The position numbers and the translations under genes are program-made. DNA of 6,330 bases, from positions 1,267 to 7,596 of the forward strand of contig DBWN01000158.1 of the NCBI GenBank assembly GCA_002308935.1, given 5' to 3'. Of this stretch, positions 1 through 6,330 are shown in pieces; the stretch's first letter is position 1; the number at the start of each line of letters is the position of its first letter. The stretch comes from Bacteroidales bacterium UBA1237 (GTDB taxonomy: Bacteria > Bacteroidota > Bacteroidia > Bacteroidales > UBA932). The notes under the pieces are model-generated. The model did not search any database and was not told where the DNA came from. It was given only the letters and a program-made list of their open reading frames with translations.

Positions 1-840
1 GCCGGTTACAAGTTCCCTGAGAGATTCAAGGTCAAGGCCGCTGACGGCATCACCGATCTTTATGGTGCGATGTACAAGCCTTTCGATTTCGACTCGACAA
101 AGGTTTATCCCATATGCGACTATGTTTATCCGGGTCCTCAGGTTGAAGCGAACAACATCTCCTGGAGCAAAGGCTTCACAAGGACTGACCGTCTGGCACA
201 GCTGGGCTTCATAGTGGTCACCGTAGGTAACCGTGGAGGACATCCCAACCGTTCGAAATGGTATCATAACTACGGATACGGTGATCTTCGTGACTACGGT
301 CTCGAGGACCAGAAGTATGCGATCCAACAGTTGGCGGCAAGGTATCCCTTCATCGATATCGACCGTGTCGGTATCCATGGTCACTCGGGCGGAGGATTCA
401 TGTCTACGGCAGCGATATTGACTTATCCTGATTTCTTCAAGGCAGCGGTTTCATGTGCAGGCAACCACGACAACAGTATCTACAACCGCTGGTGGAGTGA
501 ACAGCACCACGGAATCACGGAGAAGATAAACAACAGTGACACCACGTTTGTATATAAGATAGAAACCAACCAGGAGCTTGCGAAGAATCTCAAGGGACAC
601 CTTATGCTAATCCATGGTGACGTGGACAACAATGTCCATCCTTCGAACACCATCAGGGTAGTGAATGCCCTGATCAGGGCCAACAAGCGTTTCGATATGC
701 TGATCCTTCCAGGACAGAGGCACAGTTTCGGAGACATGAACGAGTATTTCTTCTGGAGGATGGCTGATTACTACAGCGAGTGGCTGATGGGTTCGAGCAA
801 ACGGTCCGTGGTGGACATCAGCGAATTGAACAACGACTGA
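1..840 (+). CDS. S9-family serine peptidase (DPP IV / prolyl oligopeptidase type), C-terminal catalytic part, 5' truncated by window edge
   Basis: The reading frame is open from base 1, so the gene starts upstream; the visible part is 279 residues plus TGA. It is the alpha/beta-hydrolase domain of a family S9 peptidase, which removes short N-terminal peptides, often after proline, usually in the periplasm. The catalytic triad is visible: Ser129 of the fragment in HGHSGGGF (codon 385-387), Asp209 in HGDVDNNVHP (codon 625-627, aligning with Asp708 of human DPP IV) and His241 in GQRHSFG (codon 721-723). The segment NRWWSEQHHG near residue 165 also fits S9 enzymes. The beta-propeller and any signal peptide lie outside the window, so cleavage specificity and export cannot be judged. 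The nucleophile elbow is GHSGGG rather than the DPP IV GWSYGG. The next gene begins 31 bases after the stop. The Met at base 70 is internal to the domain and is not the start. Family assignment is secure; exact specificity is not. Confidence 0.93.
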   Translation, partial: AGYKFPERFKVKAADGITDLYGAMYKPFDFDSTKVYPICDYVYPGPQVEANNISWSKGFTRTDRLAQLGFIVVTVGNRGGHPNRSKWYHNYGYGDLRDYGLEDQKYAIQQLAARYPFIDIDRVGIHGHSGGGFMSTAAILTYPDFFKAAVSCAGNHDNSIYNRWWSEQHHGITEKINNSDTTFVYKIETNQELAKNLKGHLMLIHGDVDNNVHPSNTIRVVNALIRANKRFDMLILPGQRHSFGDMNEYFFWRMADYYSEWLMGSSKRSVVDISELNND

Positions 841-871
841 CGGGCTACCGTCACCGTAAACACATACAACG

Positions 872-1684
872 ATGAAAAGATTGTCATTCCTGGCCATGCT
901 CGCCATTTTGGCGGCGATGGTGTTTTTGGCGGGTTGTAACCGTGAAACCAAACTCAAGACAAAGGTCTACGAAAAGAGTGTCGAGGCCAAGCTGAGCGAA
1001 GACACCGAGGACGCCATCTCGGTTAAAGTAAAGCTTGAGTATCCTGTTGAAGGGGCCGCTCCTGAAGTCCTTACAAAGATGACGGAAGCGATCATTGGCC
1101 ACTCCGTAGGGAACATGGAAGGCGGAGTAGAGTCCAATATCGAGAAAGTCGTGAATGACTATGTCGATGTGACCGTCGAGGCTTACAAGGAGGCCTGCAA
1201 CGAACTCATACGCATACGCGAGGAAGAGGAGGACGGAGTGTTCCAGGGTATGCTCAGTTGGGAGGATTACGTGGAAGGATACTTCGCCGGTTCATACAAG
1301 AACGCCATTTCCTATGTCGTTTATGCTTACAGCTATGATGGCGGTGCGCATGGTGATGAAGGTGAGTATGCGATGGTGTTTGACAAGAATACGGGCAATC
1401 TCTTGTCAGAAGGGGACTTCTTCGTTCCCGGATATGAGTATGACCTTTCCCAGATGCTTTCCGCTCACTTGCGCGAGTCTTTCGCGGACCCTTCGGACTA
1501 CGAGTCTCTTTTCATGAAGGACATTGAGTCCAACGGCAACTTCCTGGTTTCGTCAGAAGGAGTCGTTTACATTTACAGCCCCTACGAGATCGGCCCCCAT
1601 TCTTTGGGCACCATAAGGGTGACCATCCCTTGGGAGGAAGTGAACTCCATAGTGAAAGACAGTCCAACCACACGTATAGACTAA
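872..1684 (+). CDS. DUF3298 / RsiV-like domain lipoprotein
   Basis: A 270-residue protein with a lipoprotein signal peptide: positive start (MKR), hydrophobic stretch 4-19, and lipobox LAGC with the lipidated Cys at residue 22. It should be anchored in the cell envelope. Residues about 45-180 resemble the DUF4163/PdaC-like region, including the YDGGAHG motif at 155-161, which matches the YTGGAHG signature of this family. Residues about 183-260 resemble DUF3298, including the end segment YSPYEIGPHSLGTIRVTIPW (residues 235-254). The same pair of domains forms the extracellular part of the anti-sigma factor RsiV and of the peptidoglycan deacetylase PdaC, but no deacetylase domain or transmembrane anti-sigma segment is present, so neither function should be assumed. 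The residues after Cys22 (NRETK) show no clear surface-export signal. An acidic run (EEEED) lies at 117-121. No Shine-Dalgarno sequence precedes the ATG; the upstream bases are A-rich, which is normal for Bacteroidota. The start is supported by the complete signal peptide. Role unknown. Confidence 0.88.
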   Translation: MKRLSFLAMLAILAAMVFLAGCNRETKLKTKVYEKSVEAKLSEDTEDAISVKVKLEYPVEGAAPEVLTKMTEAIIGHSVGNMEGGVESNIEKVVNDYVDVTVEAYKEACNELIRIREEEEDGVFQGMLSWEDYVEGYFAGSYKNAISYVVYAYSYDGGAHGDEGEYAMVFDKNTGNLLSEGDFFVPGYEYDLSQMLSAHLRESFADPSDYESLFMKDIESNGNFLVSSEGVVYIYSPYEIGPHSLGTIRVTIPWEEVNSIVKDSPTTRID

Positions 1685-1697
1685 TCCCGGATCCGTA

Positions 1698-2306
1698 ATG
1701 GCAGCAAATCCACTAGCATCAAAAAAATGGATCGTCACCAGAGTCGACGGGAAGATCTCCGCTGTGTCCGTGGATTACCGGAACACGTCCAAGATTCTGG
1801 ATTCAATCATCAGGATGTCTTCCACCAAGGTCAATGACATCTCCTGCACAAAAATCTCTCTGGACGAGCTGTTCGAGTTGTCCGAAAACACTCTTTGGGA
1901 AGATCTGAACCTTTTCGGCTCACCCTTCCAGATGAAAGTCTGGAAGACTCTCTTCCATATCACCCATCTGGATCCGGATGAGATAGGGCCCGCAGAGAAT
2001 CCCGTGCCCAGGCTTCTCAGCTATACGGATATCGCTGAGCTCATGGGGAGGGCGCCTGCGTTGAGGAGCGTGGCTCATGCGATTGCCGAGAATGTATGCA
2101 ATGTCATCATCCCCTGCCATCTTGTGATTCCGAAGGCTTCAATGGAAAGGGTCAGAGAACTTGAAGAGGAGTACAATCTTTTCAAGTGGAAGACTATGTA
2201 CATGGTCGATGACAGGATTGACTATGGAGAGTATTCCCTTGGAGAGGATATGAAGCGCTTCCTTATAAGGGAACATCAGAGCAGGTACGCTCCTGAAATG
2301 GAGTAG
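1698..2306 (+). CDS. Divergent O6-alkylguanine-DNA alkyltransferase (MGMT/Ogt-like) protein with PCHL active-site motif
   Basis: A 202-residue protein. Residues about 73-146 form the MGMT DNA-binding domain: FGSPFQMKVW (73-82), SYTDIAELMGR (108-118), ALRSVAHAIAEN (121-132) and IIPCHLVIPK (137-146). MGMT proteins repair O6-alkylguanine by moving the alkyl group to a cysteine. The spacing from Tyr109 through the Arg123 'finger' and Asn132 to Cys140 (codon 2115-2117) equals that of human MGMT (Tyr114, Arg128, Asn137, Cys145), so the catalytic core looks intact. Oddities: the Arg after CH is Leu142; about ten extra residues (89-107) precede the SY motif; and the usual glycine-rich GxYxxG segment is replaced by a longer charged stretch (147-158) followed by EEYNLFKWK. 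The N-terminal 70 residues are not recognisable. The start is 13 bases after the lipoprotein stop, and an in-frame TAG at 1677 limits extension. Activity on alkylguanine is inferred, not certain; a non-repair or altered-substrate role is possible. Confidence 0.82.
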   Translation: MAANPLASKKWIVTRVDGKISAVSVDYRNTSKILDSIIRMSSTKVNDISCTKISLDELFELSENTLWEDLNLFGSPFQMKVWKTLFHITHLDPDEIGPAENPVPRLLSYTDIAELMGRAPALRSVAHAIAENVCNVIIPCHLVIPKASMERVRELEEEYNLFKWKTMYMVDDRIDYGEYSLGEDMKRFLIREHQSRYAPEME

Positions 2307-2398
2307 CGGGGAAGCCCGATAAGGATATTGTTCATTAAAGATAGAGGAAGGCCCCTTTGCGAGGTCTTCCTCTTCGTAGATCAGCCTTTGTCAGCTCT
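2307..2398. other. Intergenic spacer between convergent genes
   Basis: These 92 bases separate the stop of the MGMT-like gene (+) from the stop of the GH2 gene (-). No ORF or promoter-like element was recognised. The spacer holds a tiny hairpin (CGGG-GAAG-CCCG, 2307-2318) right after the + strand stop and a larger hairpin at 2343-2373. Confidence 0.6.
2343..2373. terminator. Candidate bidirectional transcription terminator hairpin
   Basis: An inverted repeat pairs 2343-2353 (AGAGGAAGGCC) with 2363-2373 (GGTCTTCCTCT). This gives an 11-pair stem with one G-T wobble and a 9-base loop. It lies 36 bases after the + strand stop and 25 bases beyond the - strand stop, the expected place for a shared terminator between convergent genes. 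Neither side has a strong T-run: the - strand reads ATCTTTAATG after the stem and the + strand TCGTAGATC. It may therefore be a weak or non-canonical terminator. Confidence 0.45.
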
Positions 2399-4984
2399 CT
2401 ATGCGCCCTTCACGATAGCCTTGCCTTCCTTGAAACGGATCTTGAACACGCATTTCTTCAAGTCACCGGAAGTGATGGTTATCTTGGCTTTTCCGTTTCC
2501 CTTTTTACGGATGCCGAAAGAGGCGAGTCCTCCGAAAGCCTTCAAAGCAGGGCTATGGAAGGAAACATGGCTTGTCGGGTCGCCGGCATCAGAGAAGACG
2601 AGCTCCGCAGGGCCTTTGATCGAAATCTCAATAAGATTGTCGGCTGTCGGGACAAGGTAGTCGTCATTGTCGGCGACTTTGGCGTCAATGAAGATGATCC
2701 CGTCTGAAGAGAGACTCTGCTTCTTTCCGATTCTGGAAGACTCCTTGTCTCCTCCGAAACCTTCTTCCGGGCCATGCCCGGTTTCTACAGCAGCGAGAAC
2801 TTTTGCCGGTGAACCCGCGGTGTGTATTTCTTCAGTTGCCCAAACTTGCCCGTTTTTGTAAGCGACCACTTTGACAGTTCCGCTCTGATAGATGACATCA
2901 TCCCATCTTAGCCGGTATTCGTACTCCCCTTTTGTTTTCATTCCTTGGGATACTCCGTTTATGAACAGTTCAGCACTGTCACCGGATGTGTAAACATGGA
3001 CAGGTGTCACTTCTCCTTCCCTTCCGGGCCATGTCCAATGGGGGAGTATGTGCGCCATCGGCAGATCAGGACGCCATCTTGCCTGGTAAAGGTAGTACCT
3101 GTCTTTGGGGAATCCCGCCAAGTCGATTATTCCGAAATAGGAACTTCTGGACGGGATGACCATGTCGGCTTTTCCTTTGAGCTCCTCCAGTGCTTTCTGT
3201 ATCTCCTCAATGGTATGGAAGTTCGTCAGGATTGACATGTCCTGCGTGAAAGGAGTGGGCTCTCCGAGATAGTCGAAACCGGTCCATACGAATTCTCCCG
3301 CGCACTCCTTCACCTGGTCTTCGAACATCCATTCCCTGTCAGGAGTCTGTGCCCAGGGAGGGAAGAAGAGGTCGTAAGAACTCATCTGGTATTCGCCCCG
3401 ACCGTTACCGGACTCATCAAAAGGGAAAACGTAGTATCCTCTTGTGCTGATGGTGGAAGCTGTTTCACTTCCAAGGAAAGGCTGTTCGGGATTGGCGTCC
3501 CTGAAAGCAGCATATGCATGCGGCTTGTAATTGAATCCGTAGACGTCAATCGTATTGTGATAAGGCTGTGTGGAAGCCCACAGGTTGTCGTTTCCTGCGG
3601 TTGTGAGCCTGGTGGGATCTTCCCTGTGACAGATGTCCGTCAACCATTGTGCGAGATGCCATTTGTCAGCATAACCTTGTTCACCTACTTCGTTCCCGAT
3701 GCTCCAAAGGATCACCGAAGGATGATTGCGGTCCCTGTGAATGAGGTCGACGAGATCCTTTTCTGCCCATTCGTCGAAAAGCTTCGCATATCCATATGGC
3801 TTCTTGGGTACGGTCCACGTGTCGGTTAGCTCATCCATTACCAGGAATCCCATGCTGTCGCACAGATCAAGCAACTCCGGAGCAGGGGGATTGTGGGAAG
3901 TCCTTATGGCGTTGCATCCCATGTCCTTCAGCATGTTCAGTCTCCTTCTCCAGGCGCCGTCATCCCAGACGGCACCGAGGGCACCGGCGTCATGATGAAG
4001 GCAGACTCCTTTGAGGAAGGTCTTTTCCCCGTTGAGGTAGAATCCGTCCGGCTTGAATTCAATTGTGCGGATTCCGAGGGGTGAATAGACGGTGTCAGAG
4101 TATTTGCCGTCATCGGAGGAAACGGTCGTGGTCACTTTGTACATCTGGGGAGAGTCGGGACTCCAGAGTATCGGAGACTTTATTAGAAGGGTGTCACTGA
4201 CTTCTTTTAGTGGAATGATGTTCCCGATGCTCCTTTCCTGCTTCTGGACGATCTTTCCGCCGTATTCCACAGTGGTGAGAATCTTTCCTTTTACAGGGGA
4301 TCCTGTATCATTTCTCAGGGTGGTGGTCACTATGACCGTGGCCGAACTGGCGGACACTTCAGGAGTGGTGACATATGTGCCCCAATGGTCGATTCCGACG
4401 GGGTCCGATTTCACGATCCACACGTTCCTGTACACACCGCCTCCGGGATACCATCTTGACGAACTGTCCGGATTGTCGAGAATGATTTCAATCTCGTTGT
4501 CTCCTTCAGCAATGCTTGGTGTCAGGTCTACCCTGAACGAGGCGTATCCGTATGGCCTCTCTCCTGCAAACTCCCCATTGCAGTATACTTTGGCATAAGC
4601 CATAGCGCCGTCTACATCAAGATAGAATCTCTTGCCTTTACGGTAATCGTCCCTGCTGACTGAAAGGCTCTTCCGGTATGATGCTTTGCCCCACCAGGGC
4701 AGTTTGCCGGTTTCTCCGGCATAAATCTGCTGGAAATTTCCGTCAACTCCCCAGTCATGAGGGATGTTGACGTACCTTCCTCTGAAAGAAGCGTCCGGAA
4801 GATTTCCGTTTCCGTCTATGTCGGAAGGTGATGTCGGGCTGGAGAACAGCCATTTCTCCCCGAAGTTTTCCCGGGATGCCGGTTGAGCGGACAAGCCGCT
4901 TGTCATTAACGCCCCTATGACAAGGGCCAAAATCTTACGAGTGTTCGTCATATTGTTCCAGTTGGTCTGAATAGTTTTTGTCAT
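2399..4984 (-). CDS. Secreted GH2-family glycoside hydrolase (beta-galactosidase-like, with DUF4982 and GH2 C-terminal domain 5)
   Basis: Complete gene, 861 residues. It is a retaining exo-glycosidase of family GH2 that removes a terminal beta-linked sugar, most likely galactose, though glucuronide or other specificity is possible. Domain order: signal peptide with hydrophobic core about 19-31 and probable cleavage after LSA (33/34); sugar-binding jelly roll about 40-195 (NIPHDWG at 73-79, WYPGGGVYRNVW at 178-189); Ig-like domain about 198-308; TIM barrel about 310-605; DUF4982 about 657-722; GH2 C-terminal domain 5 about 760-850. The acid/base is Glu432 in WSIGNE (codon 3689-3691) and the nucleophile is Glu507 in GSETAS (codon 3464-3466). 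RTSHNPPAPELLDLCDSMGF (361-380) is a strong GH2 signature. PSRSSYFGIIDLAGFPKDR (611-629) is typical of Bacteroidota members carrying DUF4982. The ATG at 4984 overlaps the upstream stop as ATGA. A second ATG at 4951 (Met12) would give a more compact signal peptide. No Shine-Dalgarno is seen; upstream bases are A-rich. Length and catalytic residues indicate an intact enzyme, probably periplasmic. Confidence 0.95.
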   Translation of the reverse strand: MTKTIQTNWNNMTNTRKILALVIGALMTSGLSAQPASRENFGEKWLFSSPTSPSDIDGNGNLPDASFRGRYVNIPHDWGVDGNFQQIYAGETGKLPWWGKASYRKSLSVSRDDYRKGKRFYLDVDGAMAYAKVYCNGEFAGERPYGYASFRVDLTPSIAEGDNEIEIILDNPDSSSRWYPGGGVYRNVWIVKSDPVGIDHWGTYVTTPEVSASSATVIVTTTLRNDTGSPVKGKILTTVEYGGKIVQKQERSIGNIIPLKEVSDTLLIKSPILWSPDSPQMYKVTTTVSSDDGKYSDTVYSPLGIRTIEFKPDGFYLNGEKTFLKGVCLHHDAGALGAVWDDGAWRRRLNMLKDMGCNAIRTSHNPPAPELLDLCDSMGFLVMDELTDTWTVPKKPYGYAKLFDEWAEKDLVDLIHRDRNHPSVILWSIGNEVGEQGYADKWHLAQWLTDICHREDPTRLTTAGNDNLWASTQPYHNTIDVYGFNYKPHAYAAFRDANPEQPFLGSETASTISTRGYYVFPFDESGNGRGEYQMSSYDLFFPPWAQTPDREWMFEDQVKECAGEFVWTGFDYLGEPTPFTQDMSILTNFHTIEEIQKALEELKGKADMVIPSRSSYFGIIDLAGFPKDRYYLYQARWRPDLPMAHILPHWTWPGREGEVTPVHVYTSGDSAELFINGVSQGMKTKGEYEYRLRWDDVIYQSGTVKVVAYKNGQVWATEEIHTAGSPAKVLAAVETGHGPEEGFGGDKESSRIGKKQSLSSDGIIFIDAKVADNDDYLVPTADNLIEISIKGPAELVFSDAGDPTSHVSFHSPALKAFGGLASFGIRKKGNGKAKITITSGDLKKCVFKIRFKEGKAIVKGA
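4981..4984 (-). other. ATGA stop/start overlap linking the lyase and GH2 genes
   Basis: On the - strand the TGA ending the heparinase-like gene (4983-4981) shares bases with the ATG of the GH2 gene (4984-4982). Such 4-base overlaps are typical of translationally coupled genes in one operon. It supports co-expression of the two enzymes, provided 4984 rather than 4951 is the start used. Confidence 0.7.
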
Positions 4985-6330
4985 TTGTTCTTTTTCAGTG
5001 ATACAAGGATATTGATACGCCCTCCTGGAGGAAGGCTGAATGTGAATCCTACAATGGACTTCCCGGGATTGGGGGCGTCATAATCCGTCCCGCTTTCCGC
5101 GTTTTGGGCGAAGGGTTCGGCATGCAGTTCTTCTTGAGGACCGTATCCGGGCAGGGATGAAATGGAAAGAGTTCTCGAATGGGTGCCGCTTTCAAGAACA
5201 ATGTCCCCTTCATCAGTCAGCTTCGGCGTGGCTTCCGTGCACATCTGCCACCTGAAAAGGCTTTCCTTGTTCCCGTTCACGAGGCTGTCCCTTATATAAA
5301 GGTCGTCCTCAGAATCAAGGGTGGCTTTCCTGTAGAAAGTGTCAAGGTCATTCATGTAGAACAGCCCAAGAGGCAGTTCCGCGCCCTTGCATCCCGGCTC
5401 TTTCCAGGTCCTTTCTATTTTAAGGAATGAATCCACTTCGGGGATTTTGCCGTCGATGGTGATGATGTTGTGGGAGAACGGCCCGGTTCTGTAGACTTTC
5501 CATCTGTCGCTCTTTTGCTTGGTGTTCCAGATATCCAGGCCGAGAGATTCAAGGGAATTGTAATTCTGCATCCCAAGGTCCACTGCCCATCCTATGCCGT
5601 CGCTCTCGAAAAAGAAAGAACCCGCGTCGCAGTGGGAATGGCTGGAAGTGGCCTGCCCGCCTTTGATGGCGAAGTATGTGTCGTTCCGGTCATCCCATCC
5701 GCTCCTGTAGATGAACAGCGGAGTCTGTCCGCCGCATTCGTAGAAATGATCTTCGGGAGTGGGAATCCGTGACAAGTCGACACCTTTTTCGGACAGTGAA
5801 GCGCCCCAGATCATGAATAGCGGGAGCAGCCTCTCTTCGGTGAAGCGGCTGAATCCTGACTTCTGCATGATGCTGATTTCCGGGCGGAGCGGAGAGATGT
5901 CCCCGGTCTTAAGGGCCATCCATGCCTGCATATATTGGGCGCTTGCTCCTTCGGAACAGTCTCCGAAATTGTAACTTTTAAGCGCCGGGGTGCTCATCAT
6001 CATCATGAAACGCGATGAGTTCAGGAATCCTTCTTTCCCTTCGAGAATGCCTCCGTCCGTGCCATATGCGCTTTCCAGAGCGGCAGCCATGAGAATCTGG
6101 AATGAAGTTCCGTATCCCCAATAGTTGTACCCTTCGGCGTAACATCCTTCAGGGGAGTAATTGTTGTCCAGAGAAAGGTGGATCGTCTGGATAGCGCGGG
6201 TAAGAATCCGACCGGATTCGAACGGCATCTCGTCCGCTACGGCTATCGCAGCTGCACTGAGGCCACCGTTGCATACTTGGTTCCAGTTGATGGGACTGTC
6301 ATAGAACCATGCCCACTCTTCGTTTTTCGA
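4981..6330 (-). CDS. Heparinase II/III-family protein (polysaccharide lyase-like), N-terminus beyond window edge
   Basis: The frame is open to the right edge, giving 449 visible residues; the ATG at 6228 is internal because conserved family sequence (NWNQVCNGG, fragment residues 15-23) lies upstream of it. Enzymes of this fold cut uronic-acid polysaccharides by beta-elimination. The visible part begins near the end of the alpha/alpha-toroid (to about residue 190; EGYNYWGYG at 66-74 is the conserved tyrosine-rich segment), followed by the Hepar_II_III beta-sandwich (about 205-440). HSHCD at 231-235 (from base 5640 down), Asp251 in GWAVDLG and His287 in SHNIITI (codon 5470-5472) match in spacing the His406/His408, Asp425 and His464 set of Pedobacter heparinase II. 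There they supply a catalytic His and a structural zinc site. The final residues (GRINILVSLKKNK) look like a normal end. The signal peptide is not visible, so location is inferred as periplasmic. The gene overlaps the GH2 start by 4 bases. Substrate (heparan, alginate, another uronate polymer) cannot be told from this part. Confidence 0.88.
   Translation of the reverse strand, partial: SKNEEWAWFYDSPINWNQVCNGGLSAAAIAVADEMPFESGRILTRAIQTIHLSLDNNYSPEGCYAEGYNYWGYGTSFQILMAAALESAYGTDGGILEGKEGFLNSSRFMMMMSTPALKSYNFGDCSEGASAQYMQAWMALKTGDISPLRPEISIMQKSGFSRFTEERLLPLFMIWGASLSEKGVDLSRIPTPEDHFYECGGQTPLFIYRSGWDDRNDTYFAIKGGQATSSHSHCDAGSFFFESDGIGWAVDLGMQNYNSLESLGLDIWNTKQKSDRWKVYRTGPFSHNIITIDGKIPEVDSFLKIERTWKEPGCKGAELPLGLFYMNDLDTFYRKATLDSEDDLYIRDSLVNGNKESLFRWQMCTEATPKLTDEGDIVLESGTHSRTLSISSLPGYGPQEELHAEPFAQNAESGTDYDAPNPGKSIVGFTFSLPPGGRINILVSLKKNK

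Noticed and set aside
841..871. Possible promoter or regulatory site before the lipoprotein gene
   Set aside because: The 31 bases show no Bacteroidota -33/-7 type motif (TTTG and TAnnTTTG) and are best read as an intra-operon gap.
607..957. A 116-codon - strand frame across the S9 peptidase end and the lipoprotein start
   Set aside because: It is antisense to two supported genes, including the catalytic Asp and His region, with no recognisable domain.
2307..2318. Small CGGG-GAAG-CCCG hairpin directly after the MGMT-like stop
   Set aside because: Only four base pairs and no T-run follow it, so it is too small to call a terminator or regulatory element.
2328..2707. Two + strand frames starting in the convergent spacer and running antisense into the GH2 3' end
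   Set aside because: They overlap the hairpin and the conserved GH2 C-terminal domain; neither translation looks like a protein and no promoter or start signal precedes them.
4092..4598. A 168-codon open frame on the + strand opposite the GH2 gene
   Set aside because: It lies wholly antisense to the well-conserved sugar-binding and Ig-like domains of GH2, and its translation resembles no known protein. It is a by-product of codon use on the other strand.
5992..6004. Run of CAT triplets giving four consecutive Met residues in the heparinase-like protein
   Set aside because: It is a short triplet run inside a helical domain; the frame is intact and it is too brief to be a meaningful repeat.

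Overview
The window looks like chromosomal DNA from a member of the Bacteroidota, probably order Bacteroidales. Reasons: a secreted-type glycoside hydrolase sits directly behind a polysaccharide lyase as in polysaccharide-utilisation loci (PULs); there is an S9 (DPP IV-like) peptidase of a style common in that phylum; a DUF3298-type lipoprotein is present; and no start codon is preceded by a Shine-Dalgarno sequence. Base composition is roughly balanced. No genus can be named from the sequence alone.

Layout: two gene groups face each other. On the + strand, positions 1-2306 carry the 3' part of an S9-family serine peptidase, a lipoprotein with an RsiV/DUF3298-like domain, and a divergent O6-alkylguanine-DNA alkyltransferase (MGMT) protein. 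They are separated by only 31 and 13 bases, so they are probably co-transcribed. On the - strand, a heparinase II/III-family protein enters from the right edge (its N-terminus lies outside the window) and overlaps by 4 bases a complete 861-residue GH2 glycoside hydrolase ending at 2399. The two groups converge on a 92-base spacer with a hairpin that could end transcription from both sides.

How the genes work together: the - strand pair is the clear functional unit. A heparinase II/III-fold lyase would cut a uronic-acid-containing polysaccharide, and the GH2 enzyme would remove a terminal sugar (galactoside or glucuronide type) from the products in the periplasm or at the cell surface. The substrate cannot be fixed from these two genes. 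The + strand trio has no obvious shared pathway: peptide trimming in the periplasm, an envelope lipoprotein of unknown role, and DNA alkylation repair.

I see no RNA gene, CRISPR array, insertion sequence, phage gene or large repeat. Most of the window is ordinary. The point most worth a second look is the MGMT protein. It keeps the DNA-binding and catalytic core (Tyr109, Arg123, Asn132, Cys140, His141 at the spacing of human MGMT) but has PCHL instead of PCHR and a longer, glycine-poor segment after the active site.
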